Numbered from the stretch's first letter, positions 42,365-50,758 are shown. The stretch is DNA of 51,135 nucleotides from Verrucomicrobiota bacterium (GCA_030604905.1 JAUVVA010000015.1:1-51135); one strand, 5' to 3'. Translations and numbers: made by a program. Notes: generated by a model from the sequence alone, not told the origin.

Positions 42365-42571
42365 GGGATCAAGGTGGGGGCTCGACACTCGGGGGCGTGG
42401 CGGCCCGGACGGGGTGCTGACGGGGAGCGAGCAAACCAATGGCGGCCTGCAGGCGAGGAGCAAGCAAAACAGATATGGGGTGTTATATTTGGCTGCCGGT
42501 GTGGGGACACAGGCGTGACGGCGAGAGGCAAAGTGGGCCTTAATGCTTGCAGCGCGCCACTTGATTCCAAT

Positions 42572-42582
42572 GCAATCGTTGC
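42572..42582 (+). promoter_or_regulatory. Candidate operator of second LacI regulator
   Basis: GCAATCGTTGC, a palindrome with arms GCAA/TTGC, directly abuts the GTG start codon. Binding there would block translation or transcription of the regulator gene and lies 208 bp upstream of the divergent hydrolase gene. It shares the AATCGTTG core with the other LacI-type sites. Confidence 0.45.
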
Positions 42583-43617
42583 GTGCCGGATGGGAGTATA
42601 ACACTTCAAGACATCGCGGATGCGGCCGGCGTCTCACGCGCCACCGTGTCGCGGGCTCTGCGCGCCGATCCTTTGATTCCGGCCGCCACGCGTGAGCGCG
42701 TGGCGCAGGTCGCGGAGCGCTTGGGCTATCGGGCCAATCCGCTGGTCTCGGCCCTGATGACGCAGATGCGAGAGGGCAAGGCCGCGGGTTTTTCGGGCAC
42801 GCTCGCGCTCATCTCGCAGGATGAGGACCCGCGGCGTTGGCATCGCTCGGTGCCGGCTTGGAGGCATTTTCATGAGGGGGCGTCGGCGCGGGCCGAGGCG
42901 CGCGGGTTCAAGTTGGAGCCAATCTCCGCCGCGGGTTTCGACTCCGGTGGGCGGCGCTTGGGCAAGATACTCGAAGCGCGCGGGATTTCGGGCGTCTTGC
43001 TGGCGCCCCGGCCGGCGGGACAAACGAGTGGCGAGCTCGTGCTGGATTGGGATCGGTTTAGCGTGGCCACGACGGGGCACTCGGTTCGGCGGCCGGCGGT
43101 GCATCGGGTGTGTCATCACGGGGCGCATGCGGTGCTCGCGGCGACGGAGCAACTGAGGCGAAGAGGCTACCGGCGGGTGGGCTTGTTTCTGACGCGGGCC
43201 CAAAACGAGCGCACGGACCGACACTGGCTTGCGGGGCATTTTCTTGCGCAGGAGGCGTTGCCGTCCGAGGCGCGGGTGAAGCCGGGCTTGGTGGCGCGCA
43301 CGACTTTCGATGAGTTTGAGCGCTGGTTTCGCGCGGAGCGGCCGGACGCGATCCTGGCGCTCGCCGACCTTGGCGAGTGGTTGCAGCGTCTCGGGCTGCG
43401 TTGCCCGGAGCAGGTGGGTTGGGCGCATCTCAATCGCACCGAGGAAACGGGAAACTGCGCGGGCATCGACCAGTTGTCGGACGTGGTGGGGGCGGCGACG
43501 GTGGACTTGCTCGTGGCGCAGTTGCAGCGCAACGAACGCGGTTTGCCGGCGCATCCGCTCATGCAGTTGGTGGAGGGGCGCTGGGTCGAGGGCGCGTCGG
43601 TGCGGCGGGCAAGTTGA
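42583..43617 (+). CDS. LacI-family transcriptional regulator (second)
   Basis: A 344-residue regulator. The start is GTG at 42583 (PDGSITLQDIAD follows). HTH at 6-28, recognition helix RATVSRAL, then the hinge part RERVAQVAERLGYRANPLVS. The ligand-binding half has SGTLALISQDEDP, ARGISGVLLAPRPAG, RRRGYRRVGLFLTRAQNERT and RPDAILALADLGEW. HTH and hinge are similar to the regulator at 13354, and both have an operator-like palindrome at the start codon, so they are probably paralogues. It is divergent from the hydrolase operon at 42364 and is its likely regulator. Sugar ligand unknown. Confidence 0.92.
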   Translation: MPDGSITLQDIADAAGVSRATVSRALRADPLIPAATRERVAQVAERLGYRANPLVSALMTQMREGKAAGFSGTLALISQDEDPRRWHRSVPAWRHFHEGASARAEARGFKLEPISAAGFDSGGRRLGKILEARGISGVLLAPRPAGQTSGELVLDWDRFSVATTGHSVRRPAVHRVCHHGAHAVLAATEQLRRRGYRRVGLFLTRAQNERTDRHWLAGHFLAQEALPSEARVKPGLVARTTFDEFERWFRAERPDAILALADLGEWLQRLGLRCPEQVGWAHLNRTEETGNCAGIDQLSDVVGAATVDLLVAQLQRNERGLPAHPLMQLVEGRWVEGASVRRAS

Positions 43618-43708
43618 GCCAAGCGCGAAGGCGCGGCCGCGGGTGGGGTTTTCAACGGTTGCATAGGGCGATTGTCGCGCGCCGGCCGCGCTGTGATTGC
43701 GATGCGGC

Positions 43709-45190
43709 ATGCAAGGAAGCCCTGTTTCTCCCCCGCTTTTCGAACCCGCCCGTGCGCTGCCCGAGGCGGGAGCCTACGATGTGGTCGTGTGCGGCGGCGG
43801 CACCTCGGGTTTTCCCGCCGCGGTGGCGGCGGCGCGCGAGGGCGCGAAGGTGGCGCTGATCGAGCGCTATGGGTTTCTCGGCGGCGTGCCGACGGCGTCG
43901 ATCATGCCCTGCTGGCACGGCCTGAGCCGGCACCACTCGGGCTTGTTGACGGAGTTTGCGCAGCGCGTGGCGGACTTTGACCAGGGGCCGAATCCCTTTG
44001 AGAACGATCACATCGAGCCGGAGACCGCGAAGATGGTGATGCTCGAGATGCTGATCGAAGCGGGGGTCGAGATTCACCTCCACAACTGGCTCGCGGGTGT
44101 GACGCGCGAAGGCTCGCGGGTGACCGGCGTGATCACCGAGAGCAAGTCGGGCCGGCGGGTGTTTCGCGCTCGCGCGGTGGTGGACACGACGGGCGACGGC
44201 GACGTGGCCGCGGCGGCGGGCGCCGATTACATGAAGGGGCGCGACGGGAAACTGCAGGGCATGACGCTGCGTTTCCGCATCGGGCACATCGACCTGGCGC
44301 GCTACTTCGCCTGGATGAGCGAGAATCGCGGCTTCTTTCGCGGCATCACCGACGAGCGCCTCGCCGCGCTGAAGAGCGCGGCGGCGGCGGAGAAGGCCTT
44401 CTACATCGGAGCGGATTTTTCGCCGCTCTATGCGGAGCACCCCGAGATCCCCAACCTGCCGGAGGGCAGCTATTTTAATGTCAGTTGCCTGCGCCCTGGC
44501 GAATTCTCCGTGAACGCCACGCGCATCTATGGAGTGGACGGCACGGTGGAGGAGGATCTCACCCGTGCGGAGATCGTGAGCCGCCGGCAGGCCTACGCCA
44601 TCTGGCGCTTCCTGCGCCGACGCATCCCGGGCTTTGAGAAGTCGATGATCGTGGACGTGCCGGCCCAGATCGGCGTGCGCGAGACGCGCTGCATCCTCGG
44701 CGACCACGTGCTCACGGAGGAGGATTGTCGAGCAAACCGCGAGTTCCCCGACTCGGTGATGACGACGCGGATCGCCTTCGATATCCACGATGTGGACCGC
44801 TATGTGATCGAGACCTTGAAGGGTGTAGTGGACGTGCCCTACGGCTGCTTTCTGCCGCGCGGCGTGGAGGGCATCACGGTCGCGGGGCGGACGCTGTCTT
44901 GCGATCACGTCGCCAACTCCACGATTCGCAAGATGGAGACGGCCTTTCAATCCGGCCAGGTGGCCGGCACGGCGGCGGCCTTGGCGGCGCTGGCTGGCGT
45001 GACGCCGCGGGAGCTGCCGGTGTCGCGATTGCAGGCCCACTTGGAGAAGGCCGGGCTCTATGTGAGCCAGGAGGCGCGCTACCGGCAATCGGAGGTGGTG
45101 CTCGGTCGGCGACGGGATGAGCCCACAGGCATCGTGGCGGGTAAAAACGTGACCGTGCACGAGCCGCGCGAGGCTGTTAGCGCAGCGTGA
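43709..45190 (+). CDS. FAD-dependent oxidoreductase
   Basis: A 493-residue flavoprotein of the FAD-dependent oxidoreductase group. The dinucleotide-binding fold is YDVVVCGGGTSGFPAAVAAA (GGGTSG at 29-34), followed by the ribose-binding Glu52 in ALIERYGFLGG. AVVDTTGDGDVAAAAGADY is the second FAD motif, and the C-terminal VAGRTLSCDHVANSTIRKM closes the FAD site. There is no signal peptide. The ATG at 43709 is preferred over the in-frame TTG at 43697. Substrates of such enzymes are often sugar acids or aromatic or hydroxylated compounds; none can be named here. It follows the second LacI gene by 91 bp on the same strand, so it may be part of that regulon. A structured repeat lies just downstream. 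Confidence 0.85.
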   Translation: MQGSPVSPPLFEPARALPEAGAYDVVVCGGGTSGFPAAVAAAREGAKVALIERYGFLGGVPTASIMPCWHGLSRHHSGLLTEFAQRVADFDQGPNPFENDHIEPETAKMVMLEMLIEAGVEIHLHNWLAGVTREGSRVTGVITESKSGRRVFRARAVVDTTGDGDVAAAAGADYMKGRDGKLQGMTLRFRIGHIDLARYFAWMSENRGFFRGITDERLAALKSAAAAEKAFYIGADFSPLYAEHPEIPNLPEGSYFNVSCLRPGEFSVNATRIYGVDGTVEEDLTRAEIVSRRQAYAIWRFLRRRIPGFEKSMIVDVPAQIGVRETRCILGDHVLTEEDCRANREFPDSVMTTRIAFDIHDVDRYVIETLKGVVDVPYGCFLPRGVEGITVAGRTLSCDHVANSTIRKMETAFQSGQVAGTAAALAALAGVTPRELPVSRLQAHLEKAGLYVSQEARYRQSEVVLGRRRDEPTGIVAGKNVTVHEPREAVSAA

Positions 45191-45219
45191 GCCTCGGGCT
45201 GCGGAGACAGTTGGAAGGA

Positions 45220-45430
45220 ACCACTAATAGAACGGTTCAAAGAGCGCTCCTCGATCCTTGCGGTTCCGCTTCGCGAAACGAGGGGTGTCGATGTTTCGGC
45301 AATGCCTCACTTAAGAAGCTAACGGCGCGCAGGTCCTTTCCCGCCGAGGCATTGCCGAGCCATCGACACCGGGTGGTCCTTCAGGACCGCTTAACCCAAA
45401 GAACGCTCATTGAGCCGTTCTATTAGTGGT
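45220..45430. repeat. 211-bp structured palindromic element (copy A)
   Basis: The ends are ACCACTAATAGAACGG and its inverse CCGTTCTATTAGTGGT; the outer arms of about 31 bp pair with few mismatches. Inside, a second stem pairs GGTGTCGATG...CGGCAATGCCTC with its inverse (about 25 positions, two mismatches). Lateral hairpins carry GGTCCT-TC-AGGACC and GCGG-AA-CCGC. The whole can fold as a branched cruciform. Related copies lie at 50759-51135 in the opposite orientation. Confidence 0.85.
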
Positions 45431-45455
45431 CAATTCCTCCGCCCCGTCATCACGC

Positions 45456-46115
45456 TTAGGCGAGCAGGCCGCGCAGGCGCTGCATCGCGAGCTCGGGGCT
45501 GACGAGCAGGGGCGGCTTGACGAGCGGGGCGATCATCGGCGCCAGGCGCGACATCGAGGCCTGCGCGAAGACGAGCACGTCGAACTCGGCGGCGCGGCGG
45601 CACACGACGTCGGTGACGAGGCGGTCGTGCTCGGCCGTCTTCCCCTGGAGGAGCAGATCAAAGCCGCCCTCGCAGAGAATCTCCGTGCAGTCCACCGAGC
45701 CGCCGGCGGCCGCGGCGCGCGCTTCGAGCAATCGGCGGGTCGGGCCGAGCGTGCTGGGCACGGTGGCGAAGACGCCGATGCGCCGCCCGACGCGCACCGC
45801 GCGGTCGGCCATCTCCTCGTCGATTTTCACGATGGGCACCGAGACCGCGTCGCGGGCGCTGTCCACCGTCTCGCCCACGCTGGAGCAGGCATTGAGAATC
45901 ACGTCGGCCCCGGCGTCGGCGCAGGCCTCGAACATGCGGCGCATGCGGCGGCGGAGACGCTCGTCCACGCCGTTGGCGCGGGCGTAGGCGAGCAGGGTGT
46001 CGTCCACGACGTTGACGACGGCCACTCCGGGGAGCTGGGCGCGAACGGTGTTCTGGAGCAGCTCCACGAGGGCGAAGCTGGTGTGCACGATGCCGAGGGT
46101 CTTGGTGGTGGACAT
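45456..46115 (-). CDS. Asp/Glu racemase-superfamily protein lacking second cysteine
   Basis: A 219-residue protein with the fold of aspartate/glutamate/hydantoin racemases and maleate isomerases. TLGIVHTSFALVELL starts the first half. Cys77 in ILNACSSVGE is the expected first-site catalytic cysteine, and IGVFATVPSTLGPTRRLLE is the family's central motif. At the second site, where a cysteine is normal, the sequence is VFAQASMSRLAP (Ala185, Ser186), so a two-base racemase mechanism is unlikely. Isomerase or lyase activity on a dicarboxylate or sugar acid is possible. It is divergent from the IclR regulator; the GTCCG-N5-CGGAC palindrome lies between the two, so it probably belongs to the same regulon as the TPP enzyme and the DUF1537 kinase. 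Confidence 0.78.
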   Translation of the reverse strand: MSTTKTLGIVHTSFALVELLQNTVRAQLPGVAVVNVVDDTLLAYARANGVDERLRRRMRRMFEACADAGADVILNACSSVGETVDSARDAVSVPIVKIDEEMADRAVRVGRRIGVFATVPSTLGPTRRLLEARAAAAGGSVDCTEILCEGGFDLLLQGKTAEHDRLVTDVVCRRAAEFDVLVFAQASMSRLAPMIAPLVKPPLLVSPELAMQRLRGLLA

Positions 46116-46190
46116 GGGAAAGAGGCAGCCTGCGCCGCGGGCACAGTGTCGCAGGAGGGGGCGCGGCCGAGTCAACCTGCCTTGACCCGG

Positions 46191-46207
46191 TGTCCGAATA
46201 ACGGACA
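46191..46207. promoter_or_regulatory. Candidate IclR operator (site 1)
   Basis: TGTCCG-AATAA-CGGACA, a perfect 6-5-6 palindrome in the intergenic region of the divergent racemase-like and iclR genes, 75 bp and 86 bp from the two start codons. The same arms recur at 46997-47011. Confidence 0.7.
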
Positions 46208-46293
46208 GTTTTCGACACGCCGCGGATGCTCCGGCTTGCCCCGGCGGGCGTGGACGCTTTGGGTGCTGCGGGCCGAGTCCCCCTGAATCTCCC

Positions 46294-47031
46294 ATGCAAA
46301 ACCGCGCGGTGGCGACGTCCCTCTTCAAAGGCCTGGATGTGTTGACGGCCCTGGCCCGGGCCCCCGAGGGGCTGACCATGCCGGCGCTGCGGGCCAAGCT
46401 GCGCCAGCCGCGCACCTCGCTCTTGCGGATTCTTACCACCTTGGAGGCCTATGGGCTGATCGTGCGGGAGGGGGCGGGCTGGCGCACGACGGAACGTTTT
46501 CACGACTGGTGCCGGCGCGACATGTATCGGGATCTGCGCGAGCGCCATCGCCCGCTGCTCGAAGCGGTGGCGGCCGAGGTGGGCGAGTTGGTGGAGCTGG
46601 GCGTGGCCGAGGGCAGTGGCGTGCGCTATATCGACTGGATCGAGGCCGACCACCCGATCACCGTGGATCCGCGCAAGAGCGCGCTCTACCCGCTGGAGCG
46701 CACCGCGACGGGCAAGCTCGTGCTCTCGCAGCGGCCCGATCTCTGCGCCGAGCTGCGGGGGCGCGCGCTGCTCGCCGAGATCGCCGAGGCGGGGCGGGCG
46801 GGCGTCGCGTGGAATCGACGGGAATCGGATCCGAATATCGTCGCGGTGGCGACCTGGGTGGGCGCCGCGTCGCCGCTCACGCCGGTGCTCTGCGTGAAGT
46901 GGCCTTTCTTTCGTTTCACGGAGGCAAAGGCGACCCGCGCGCTCGCGGTGATGCGCCGCGAGGTGGCGCGCAACGATTGGCTGCCGCCAAAAAAGCGTCC
47001 GGAATACGGACAACAGGCGTCCACGGTTTGA
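46294..47031 (+). CDS. IclR-family transcriptional regulator
   Basis: A 245-residue regulator. Residues 8-65 form the winged HTH (SLFKGLDVLTALARAPEG, LTMPALRAKLRQPRTSLLRI, LEAYGLIVRE). The effector domain (about 85-240) shows RPLLEAVAAEVGELVELGVA, YIDWIEADHPI, LYPLERTATGKLVLS and a final RREVAR helix, as in the family. Ligands of IclR proteins are often small carboxylic or sugar acids. Palindromes with identical arms lie before its gene and at its 3' end, directly upstream of the next transcription unit, so it likely regulates itself, the racemase-like gene and the TPP-enzyme/kinase pair. It is 31 bp upstream of the TPP-enzyme gene. Confidence 0.88.
   Translation: MQNRAVATSLFKGLDVLTALARAPEGLTMPALRAKLRQPRTSLLRILTTLEAYGLIVREGAGWRTTERFHDWCRRDMYRDLRERHRPLLEAVAAEVGELVELGVAEGSGVRYIDWIEADHPITVDPRKSALYPLERTATGKLVLSQRPDLCAELRGRALLAEIAEAGRAGVAWNRRESDPNIVAVATWVGAASPLTPVLCVKWPFFRFTEAKATRALAVMRREVARNDWLPPKKRPEYGQQASTV
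46997..47011. promoter_or_regulatory. Candidate IclR operator (site 2)
   Basis: GTCCG-GAATA-CGGAC, same arms and spacing as 46191-46207. It lies inside the last codons of iclR and 51 bp before the TPP-enzyme start, where a promoter for that pair would be expected. Confidence 0.65.
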
Positions 47032-47062
47032 CCCCTCGGCGGGCCCGGACCGGGCTGGCGGG

Positions 47063-49312
47063 ATGAACTCCTCCCCCTCCTTCGCGCCCGAAGATTTTCG
47101 CAAGGGCCTGCTGTATTTCGCCCCGGACGAGTTGCCGGCGGGCTTCGACGAATCCGCGTGGACGCCGGCCGTGCGCGAGGGGGCGGACGCGCTGCCCGAG
47201 CCGGTGACGCCGGTGGCGGCCTGGCAGACGGTGCTGGCGGCCGATGCGCTCCGCTACCTCGCCGTGCAGGTGGCGGCGAGCAAGGCCTCCGGGCACCCGG
47301 GCGGCTTTTGCTCGAGCGCCGAGGTGGTGGCGGCGCTGCACCTGCTCGGTCACAAGACGATCTTCACCGAGGTGGGTCATCACGCGCCGGGCTACTACGC
47401 GGCGCTTCTCCTGGACGGCTCGCTGGAGCGGATGGGCATCCACAGCGTGGCGGATTTCACCGCCCGCTTTCGCGAGACGCACGGCTTGCTGGGCCATCTT
47501 TCCGGCGCGATCCCCGGCGTGCCGGCTCCGGCCGGGCCGCTGGGGCAGGGGCAACATTTCGCGTGGGCGGCGGCGCGTCTGCATCCGGGGCGGCTCTGCC
47601 CGGTGACCATCGGCGACGGCGGCATGGGCGAGCCCTACGTGATGAGCGCCTTCATGCACTATAACGTCGCGTTCCCCGAGGTGACGAACGTGCTGCCCAT
47701 CCTGATCTGGAACGGCTTTTCGCAGGAGCATCACTCGATGGTGAGCACGCACGACGACCCGCGGATGATCGCCTACTGGCGGGCGCATGGCTTCGATGAA
47801 GTGGTGCTGGTGGACGCCAAGCAGTTCGACGACGGCGAGCAGGCGGGAGCCTTTGTTGACAGCACGCGCTTCGAGGTCGAGCGGCGCATCGCCTTCGCCG
47901 CGGCCGTGATCGATGGCCTGCGCCGTTGCGAGCGCCTCGCCCTCCACGAGGGCAAGCGGGCGGTGTTTATCCTCAAGCAGATCAAGGGCGCGGGTTCGCA
48001 CGGGCTCGGCTCGAAGTCGCACCACCTTTATCCGCAGTTCACGCTGGAGCATCCCGACATCATCGCCGGGCTGCGCCGTCGCGCGCTCGCGCCGAAGGCC
48101 TGGGAGACGGTGCGGGCCAACTTCCGCCGCGCGGCGGGCGGGCCGGCCGCCGAGGTGGCTTTGACCGAGGCCGAGCGGCCGGTGGCGGAGCTGCCCGCCC
48201 TGCCGCTGGTGGACCATCCGGTGGGGGCGAACCCGCAGATCCCGTCCTCGGCGCTGAGCGCCCTGGTGGCGGCGGTGGGCGCGGCGGACCCGGAGTTTAT
48301 CGTGACCAGTGCCGACGGCAACGAGGCCTCGGGCGTGCGAGGGGTGAACGACGCCCTGCGCATTCGCCACCCGATCCGTGATGACCTGTATTCACAATCC
48401 CCCGACGGGCGCGTCTTCGAGCCGATCAGCGAGGACGCCTGCGCGGGCTTGGCGGCGGCGCAGGCCCTCCTGGGCGCGCGTTCGCTTTGGTTCTCCTACG
48501 AGAGCTTCGCGATCAACGGCCTGCCTTTTTGGCAGACAGTCACGCAGGCGATGGCCGAGCTGCGGCGACGCACGCCCTCGACGATCGCGATGTTCACGGC
48601 GGGCGCGCTGGAGCAGGGCCGCAACGGATGGACGCACCAGCGACCGGAGGTGGAGAGCTATCTCATGGCGATGCTGCGCAACGGCAACGTGCATCCGATC
48701 TTCCCGCTCGACGCGAACAGCATGCAGACGGCCTTCGATTGGGCCCTGCGGACGCACAACCAGGGCGTGGCCCTGATCGGGTGCAAGAGCCCGCTCCCGG
48801 TGCGGCTGACGCTCGAGCAGAGCGCGGCGGCGCTGCGCGAGGGTGCGGTCACGCTCGCCGAGGCCGCGGACGGCGAGGGTCCGCTGGCGGTGCTGGCGGT
48901 GGTCGGCGATCTGGCGGTCGCCCCGGCGCTGGAAGCCCGTGCGCTCCTCGAGGCGGCCGGAGTGCGCGCGCGGGTTGTGGCGGTGGTGGCGCCGCGTCGC
49001 CTGTATCGGCCGGAGGACGTGGCCTGGGAGCAGGTGTCGCTGGCGGCGGCGCGCGACTCCGGCTTCGCGACCGAGGAGCAGTTTCACGCTTGGTTCGAGG
49101 CGGACGCGCTGCTCGGCGTGAGCGCCGGTGCGGGCGCGGTCTTGGAGCCGGTGATGGTGCGGGCCCGCGCGCGGGGCCGCGATCTCGTGGCCTGGCGGCG
49201 CGGCGAGACCACGGCGTCCACCGGGGCCCTGCTCGCGCTGAATGGGCTGGATGCGAAGAGCCTGACGGCGCGCGCGATGGCGCTGATCGCGGCCGGAAAG
49301 GGCAAGTCGTGA
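47063..49312 (+). CDS. Phosphoketolase/transketolase-like TPP enzyme
   Basis: A 749-residue thiamine-diphosphate enzyme. The TPP/Mg motif is GDG at 184-186 with Asn217 (IGDGGMGEPY, PILIWNG). ASGHPGG (75-81) is transketolase-like. Much of the rest is closer to phosphoketolases: TEVGHHAPGYY for GPGHGAP; an AGPLGQGQHFAWAA segment; the activating-Glu region EPISEDACAGL (Glu457 or nearby); SYESFAI for SYEAFIH; PLDANSMQTAFDWAL for PPDANTLLSV; and GCKSPLPVRLT. Length is near the 790 of phosphoketolases. Phosphoketolases split xylulose-5-P or fructose-6-P to acetyl phosphate and an aldose phosphate. The motif changes suggest another ketose or sugar acid. Coupled (GTGA overlap) to the DUF1537 kinase gene. 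Confidence 0.75.
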   Translation: MNSSPSFAPEDFRKGLLYFAPDELPAGFDESAWTPAVREGADALPEPVTPVAAWQTVLAADALRYLAVQVAASKASGHPGGFCSSAEVVAALHLLGHKTIFTEVGHHAPGYYAALLLDGSLERMGIHSVADFTARFRETHGLLGHLSGAIPGVPAPAGPLGQGQHFAWAAARLHPGRLCPVTIGDGGMGEPYVMSAFMHYNVAFPEVTNVLPILIWNGFSQEHHSMVSTHDDPRMIAYWRAHGFDEVVLVDAKQFDDGEQAGAFVDSTRFEVERRIAFAAAVIDGLRRCERLALHEGKRAVFILKQIKGAGSHGLGSKSHHLYPQFTLEHPDIIAGLRRRALAPKAWETVRANFRRAAGGPAAEVALTEAERPVAELPALPLVDHPVGANPQIPSSALSALVAAVGAADPEFIVTSADGNEASGVRGVNDALRIRHPIRDDLYSQSPDGRVFEPISEDACAGLAAAQALLGARSLWFSYESFAINGLPFWQTVTQAMAELRRRTPSTIAMFTAGALEQGRNGWTHQRPEVESYLMAMLRNGNVHPIFPLDANSMQTAFDWALRTHNQGVALIGCKSPLPVRLTLEQSAAALREGAVTLAEAADGEGPLAVLAVVGDLAVAPALEARALLEAAGVRARVVAVVAPRRLYRPEDVAWEQVSLAAARDSGFATEEQFHAWFEADALLGVSAGAGAVLEPVMVRARARGRDLVAWRRGETTASTGALLALNGLDAKSLTARAMALIAAGKGKS

Positions 49313-50706
49313 GCCGGGTGCGTCGAGCGGATCTGCTCGCGGGGTCGCCGGCTTCGCGCGTGCTCGCGCCGCGGCGTGCGGCGGCGAAGTTGGTCGTGCT
49401 CGACGACGATCCGACGGGCACGCAGACGGTGCATGGCGTGCCGGTGTTGACGAGTTGGGAGCCGGCGGCGCTGAGAGCCGAGCTGCTCTCGGCGGCGCCG
49501 AGCTTCTACCTGTTGACCAACTCGCGGGCCCTGCCGCCCGAGGAGGCGGCGGCGCTGGGCGAGGAGATCGGCCGGGCGCTCGCCGCCGCGGTGGAGGAGT
49601 GCGGCGTGGCGGTCCAGGTGCTGAGCCGCGGCGACTCGACGCTGCGCGGGCATTTTCCCGGCGAGACGGACGCGCTGCTCAAGGGACTGGGCTGGACCTG
49701 CGACGCGACGTTTGTGGTGCCGGCGTTTTTCGCGGGCGGGCGAATCACGATCGGCGACGTTCACTACGTGGCGGAGGGCGATGAGCTCACGCCGGTGGGC
49801 GAGACGGAGTTCGCGCGCGACGCGGCCTTTGGTTTCCGGAGCTCGCGGCTGCAGGACTGGGTGGAGGAGAAGACGCGCGGGCGGGTGCGCGCGTCGGAGG
49901 TGGTGTCGATCGGCCTGGAGCTGCTGCGCGCGGCGGACGGCGAGGAGCGCGTGGCGCGGCGACTCGAGGAGCTGGCGCGCGGGGCCACGGTGGTGGTGAA
50001 CGCGGAGGCGCACGGAGATCTGGCGGTGTTGACGCACGCGCTGGCGGAGCCGGCGCTACGGGGGCGGCGTTACCTCTTTCGCACGGCGGCGGATTTTGCG
50101 GCGGCCTACGCTGGGATCGAGCCGCGGGCGCCCTTGGCGGCGGCGGAGTTGGTGGAGGCCGGCTCCAGGATGGGCGGGCTTTTGGTCGCGGGTTCCTATG
50201 TAGGTAAAACGACGCGGCAGCTCGATGCGCTCTTCGCGGCCGTGCCGGGTCTGGCGCGGGTGGAGATCGCAGTGGAGCGTGTGCTCGAGGCGGGAGAGCG
50301 GGACGCGGAGCTTGCGCGGTGTGTGTCGGCGCTTGCGGAGGCGATCGGGCGAGGCGAGCACGCGGCTTTGTTTACCAGCCGGAGGCTGGTGACGGGCGGT
50401 GATGGACGCGGGAGCCTGGCGATTGGCGACGCGGTGTCGCGCGCGGTGGTGGAGATCGTGTCGTCGCTGCCGCTGCGTCCGCGCTGGTTGGTGGCGAAGG
50501 GGGGGATCACGTCGAGCGACGTGGCGACGAGGGCGCTCGGCATTCGTCGCGCGGAGGTGTTGGGGCAGGCGCTGCCGGGCGTGCCGGTGTGGCGGACGGG
50601 CGGGGAGAGTCGCTGGCCCGGCCTGGCCTATGTCGTGTTCCCTGGAAACGTGGGCGGCGAGGACGCGTTGGCTCGGTTGGTTTCGGGATTGGCGGCGGTG
50701 AGGTGA
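49309..50706 (+). CDS. Four-carbon acid-sugar kinase family protein (DUF1537)
   Basis: A 465-residue ATP-dependent kinase of the OtnK/DtnK family. The family phosphorylates tetronates (erythronate, threonate) and 3-oxo-tetronates. N-terminal motifs: VVLDDDPTGTQTVHGVPVL (DDDPTGTQ at 32-39), YLLTNSRALP and SRGDSTLRGHFPGE (106-119). C-terminal nucleotide-binding motifs: KGGITSSDVA from 397 and FPGNVGGEDAL near 445. The start is GTG 49309, overlapping the stop of the TPP-enzyme gene in a GTGA arrangement, so translation is coupled. Usual partners (PdxA2-like dehydrogenase, OtnC aldolase, OtnI isomerase) are absent; the TPP enzyme takes the place of the aldolase. That suggests a variant pathway. 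Substrate unknown. Confidence 0.88.
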   Translation: MSRVRRADLLAGSPASRVLAPRRAAAKLVVLDDDPTGTQTVHGVPVLTSWEPAALRAELLSAAPSFYLLTNSRALPPEEAAALGEEIGRALAAAVEECGVAVQVLSRGDSTLRGHFPGETDALLKGLGWTCDATFVVPAFFAGGRITIGDVHYVAEGDELTPVGETEFARDAAFGFRSSRLQDWVEEKTRGRVRASEVVSIGLELLRAADGEERVARRLEELARGATVVVNAEAHGDLAVLTHALAEPALRGRRYLFRTAADFAAAYAGIEPRAPLAAAELVEAGSRMGGLLVAGSYVGKTTRQLDALFAAVPGLARVEIAVERVLEAGERDAELARCVSALAEAIGRGEHAALFTSRRLVTGGDGRGSLAIGDAVSRAVVEIVSSLPLRPRWLVAKGGITSSDVATRALGIRRAEVLGQALPGVPVWRTGGESRWPGLAYVVFPGNVGGEDALARLVSGLAAVR

Positions 50707-50758
50707 GCGAAGCGCTGATGGCGTAGCGGCACTCTTGGCCGATCCGTTTTGGACCGAT

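Noticed and set aside
45187-45426. Small plus-strand protein ending LIEPFY
   Set aside because: Lies wholly within the palindromic element; the similar frame at 50770-50967 on the other strand reflects DNA repeat conservation, not protein coding.
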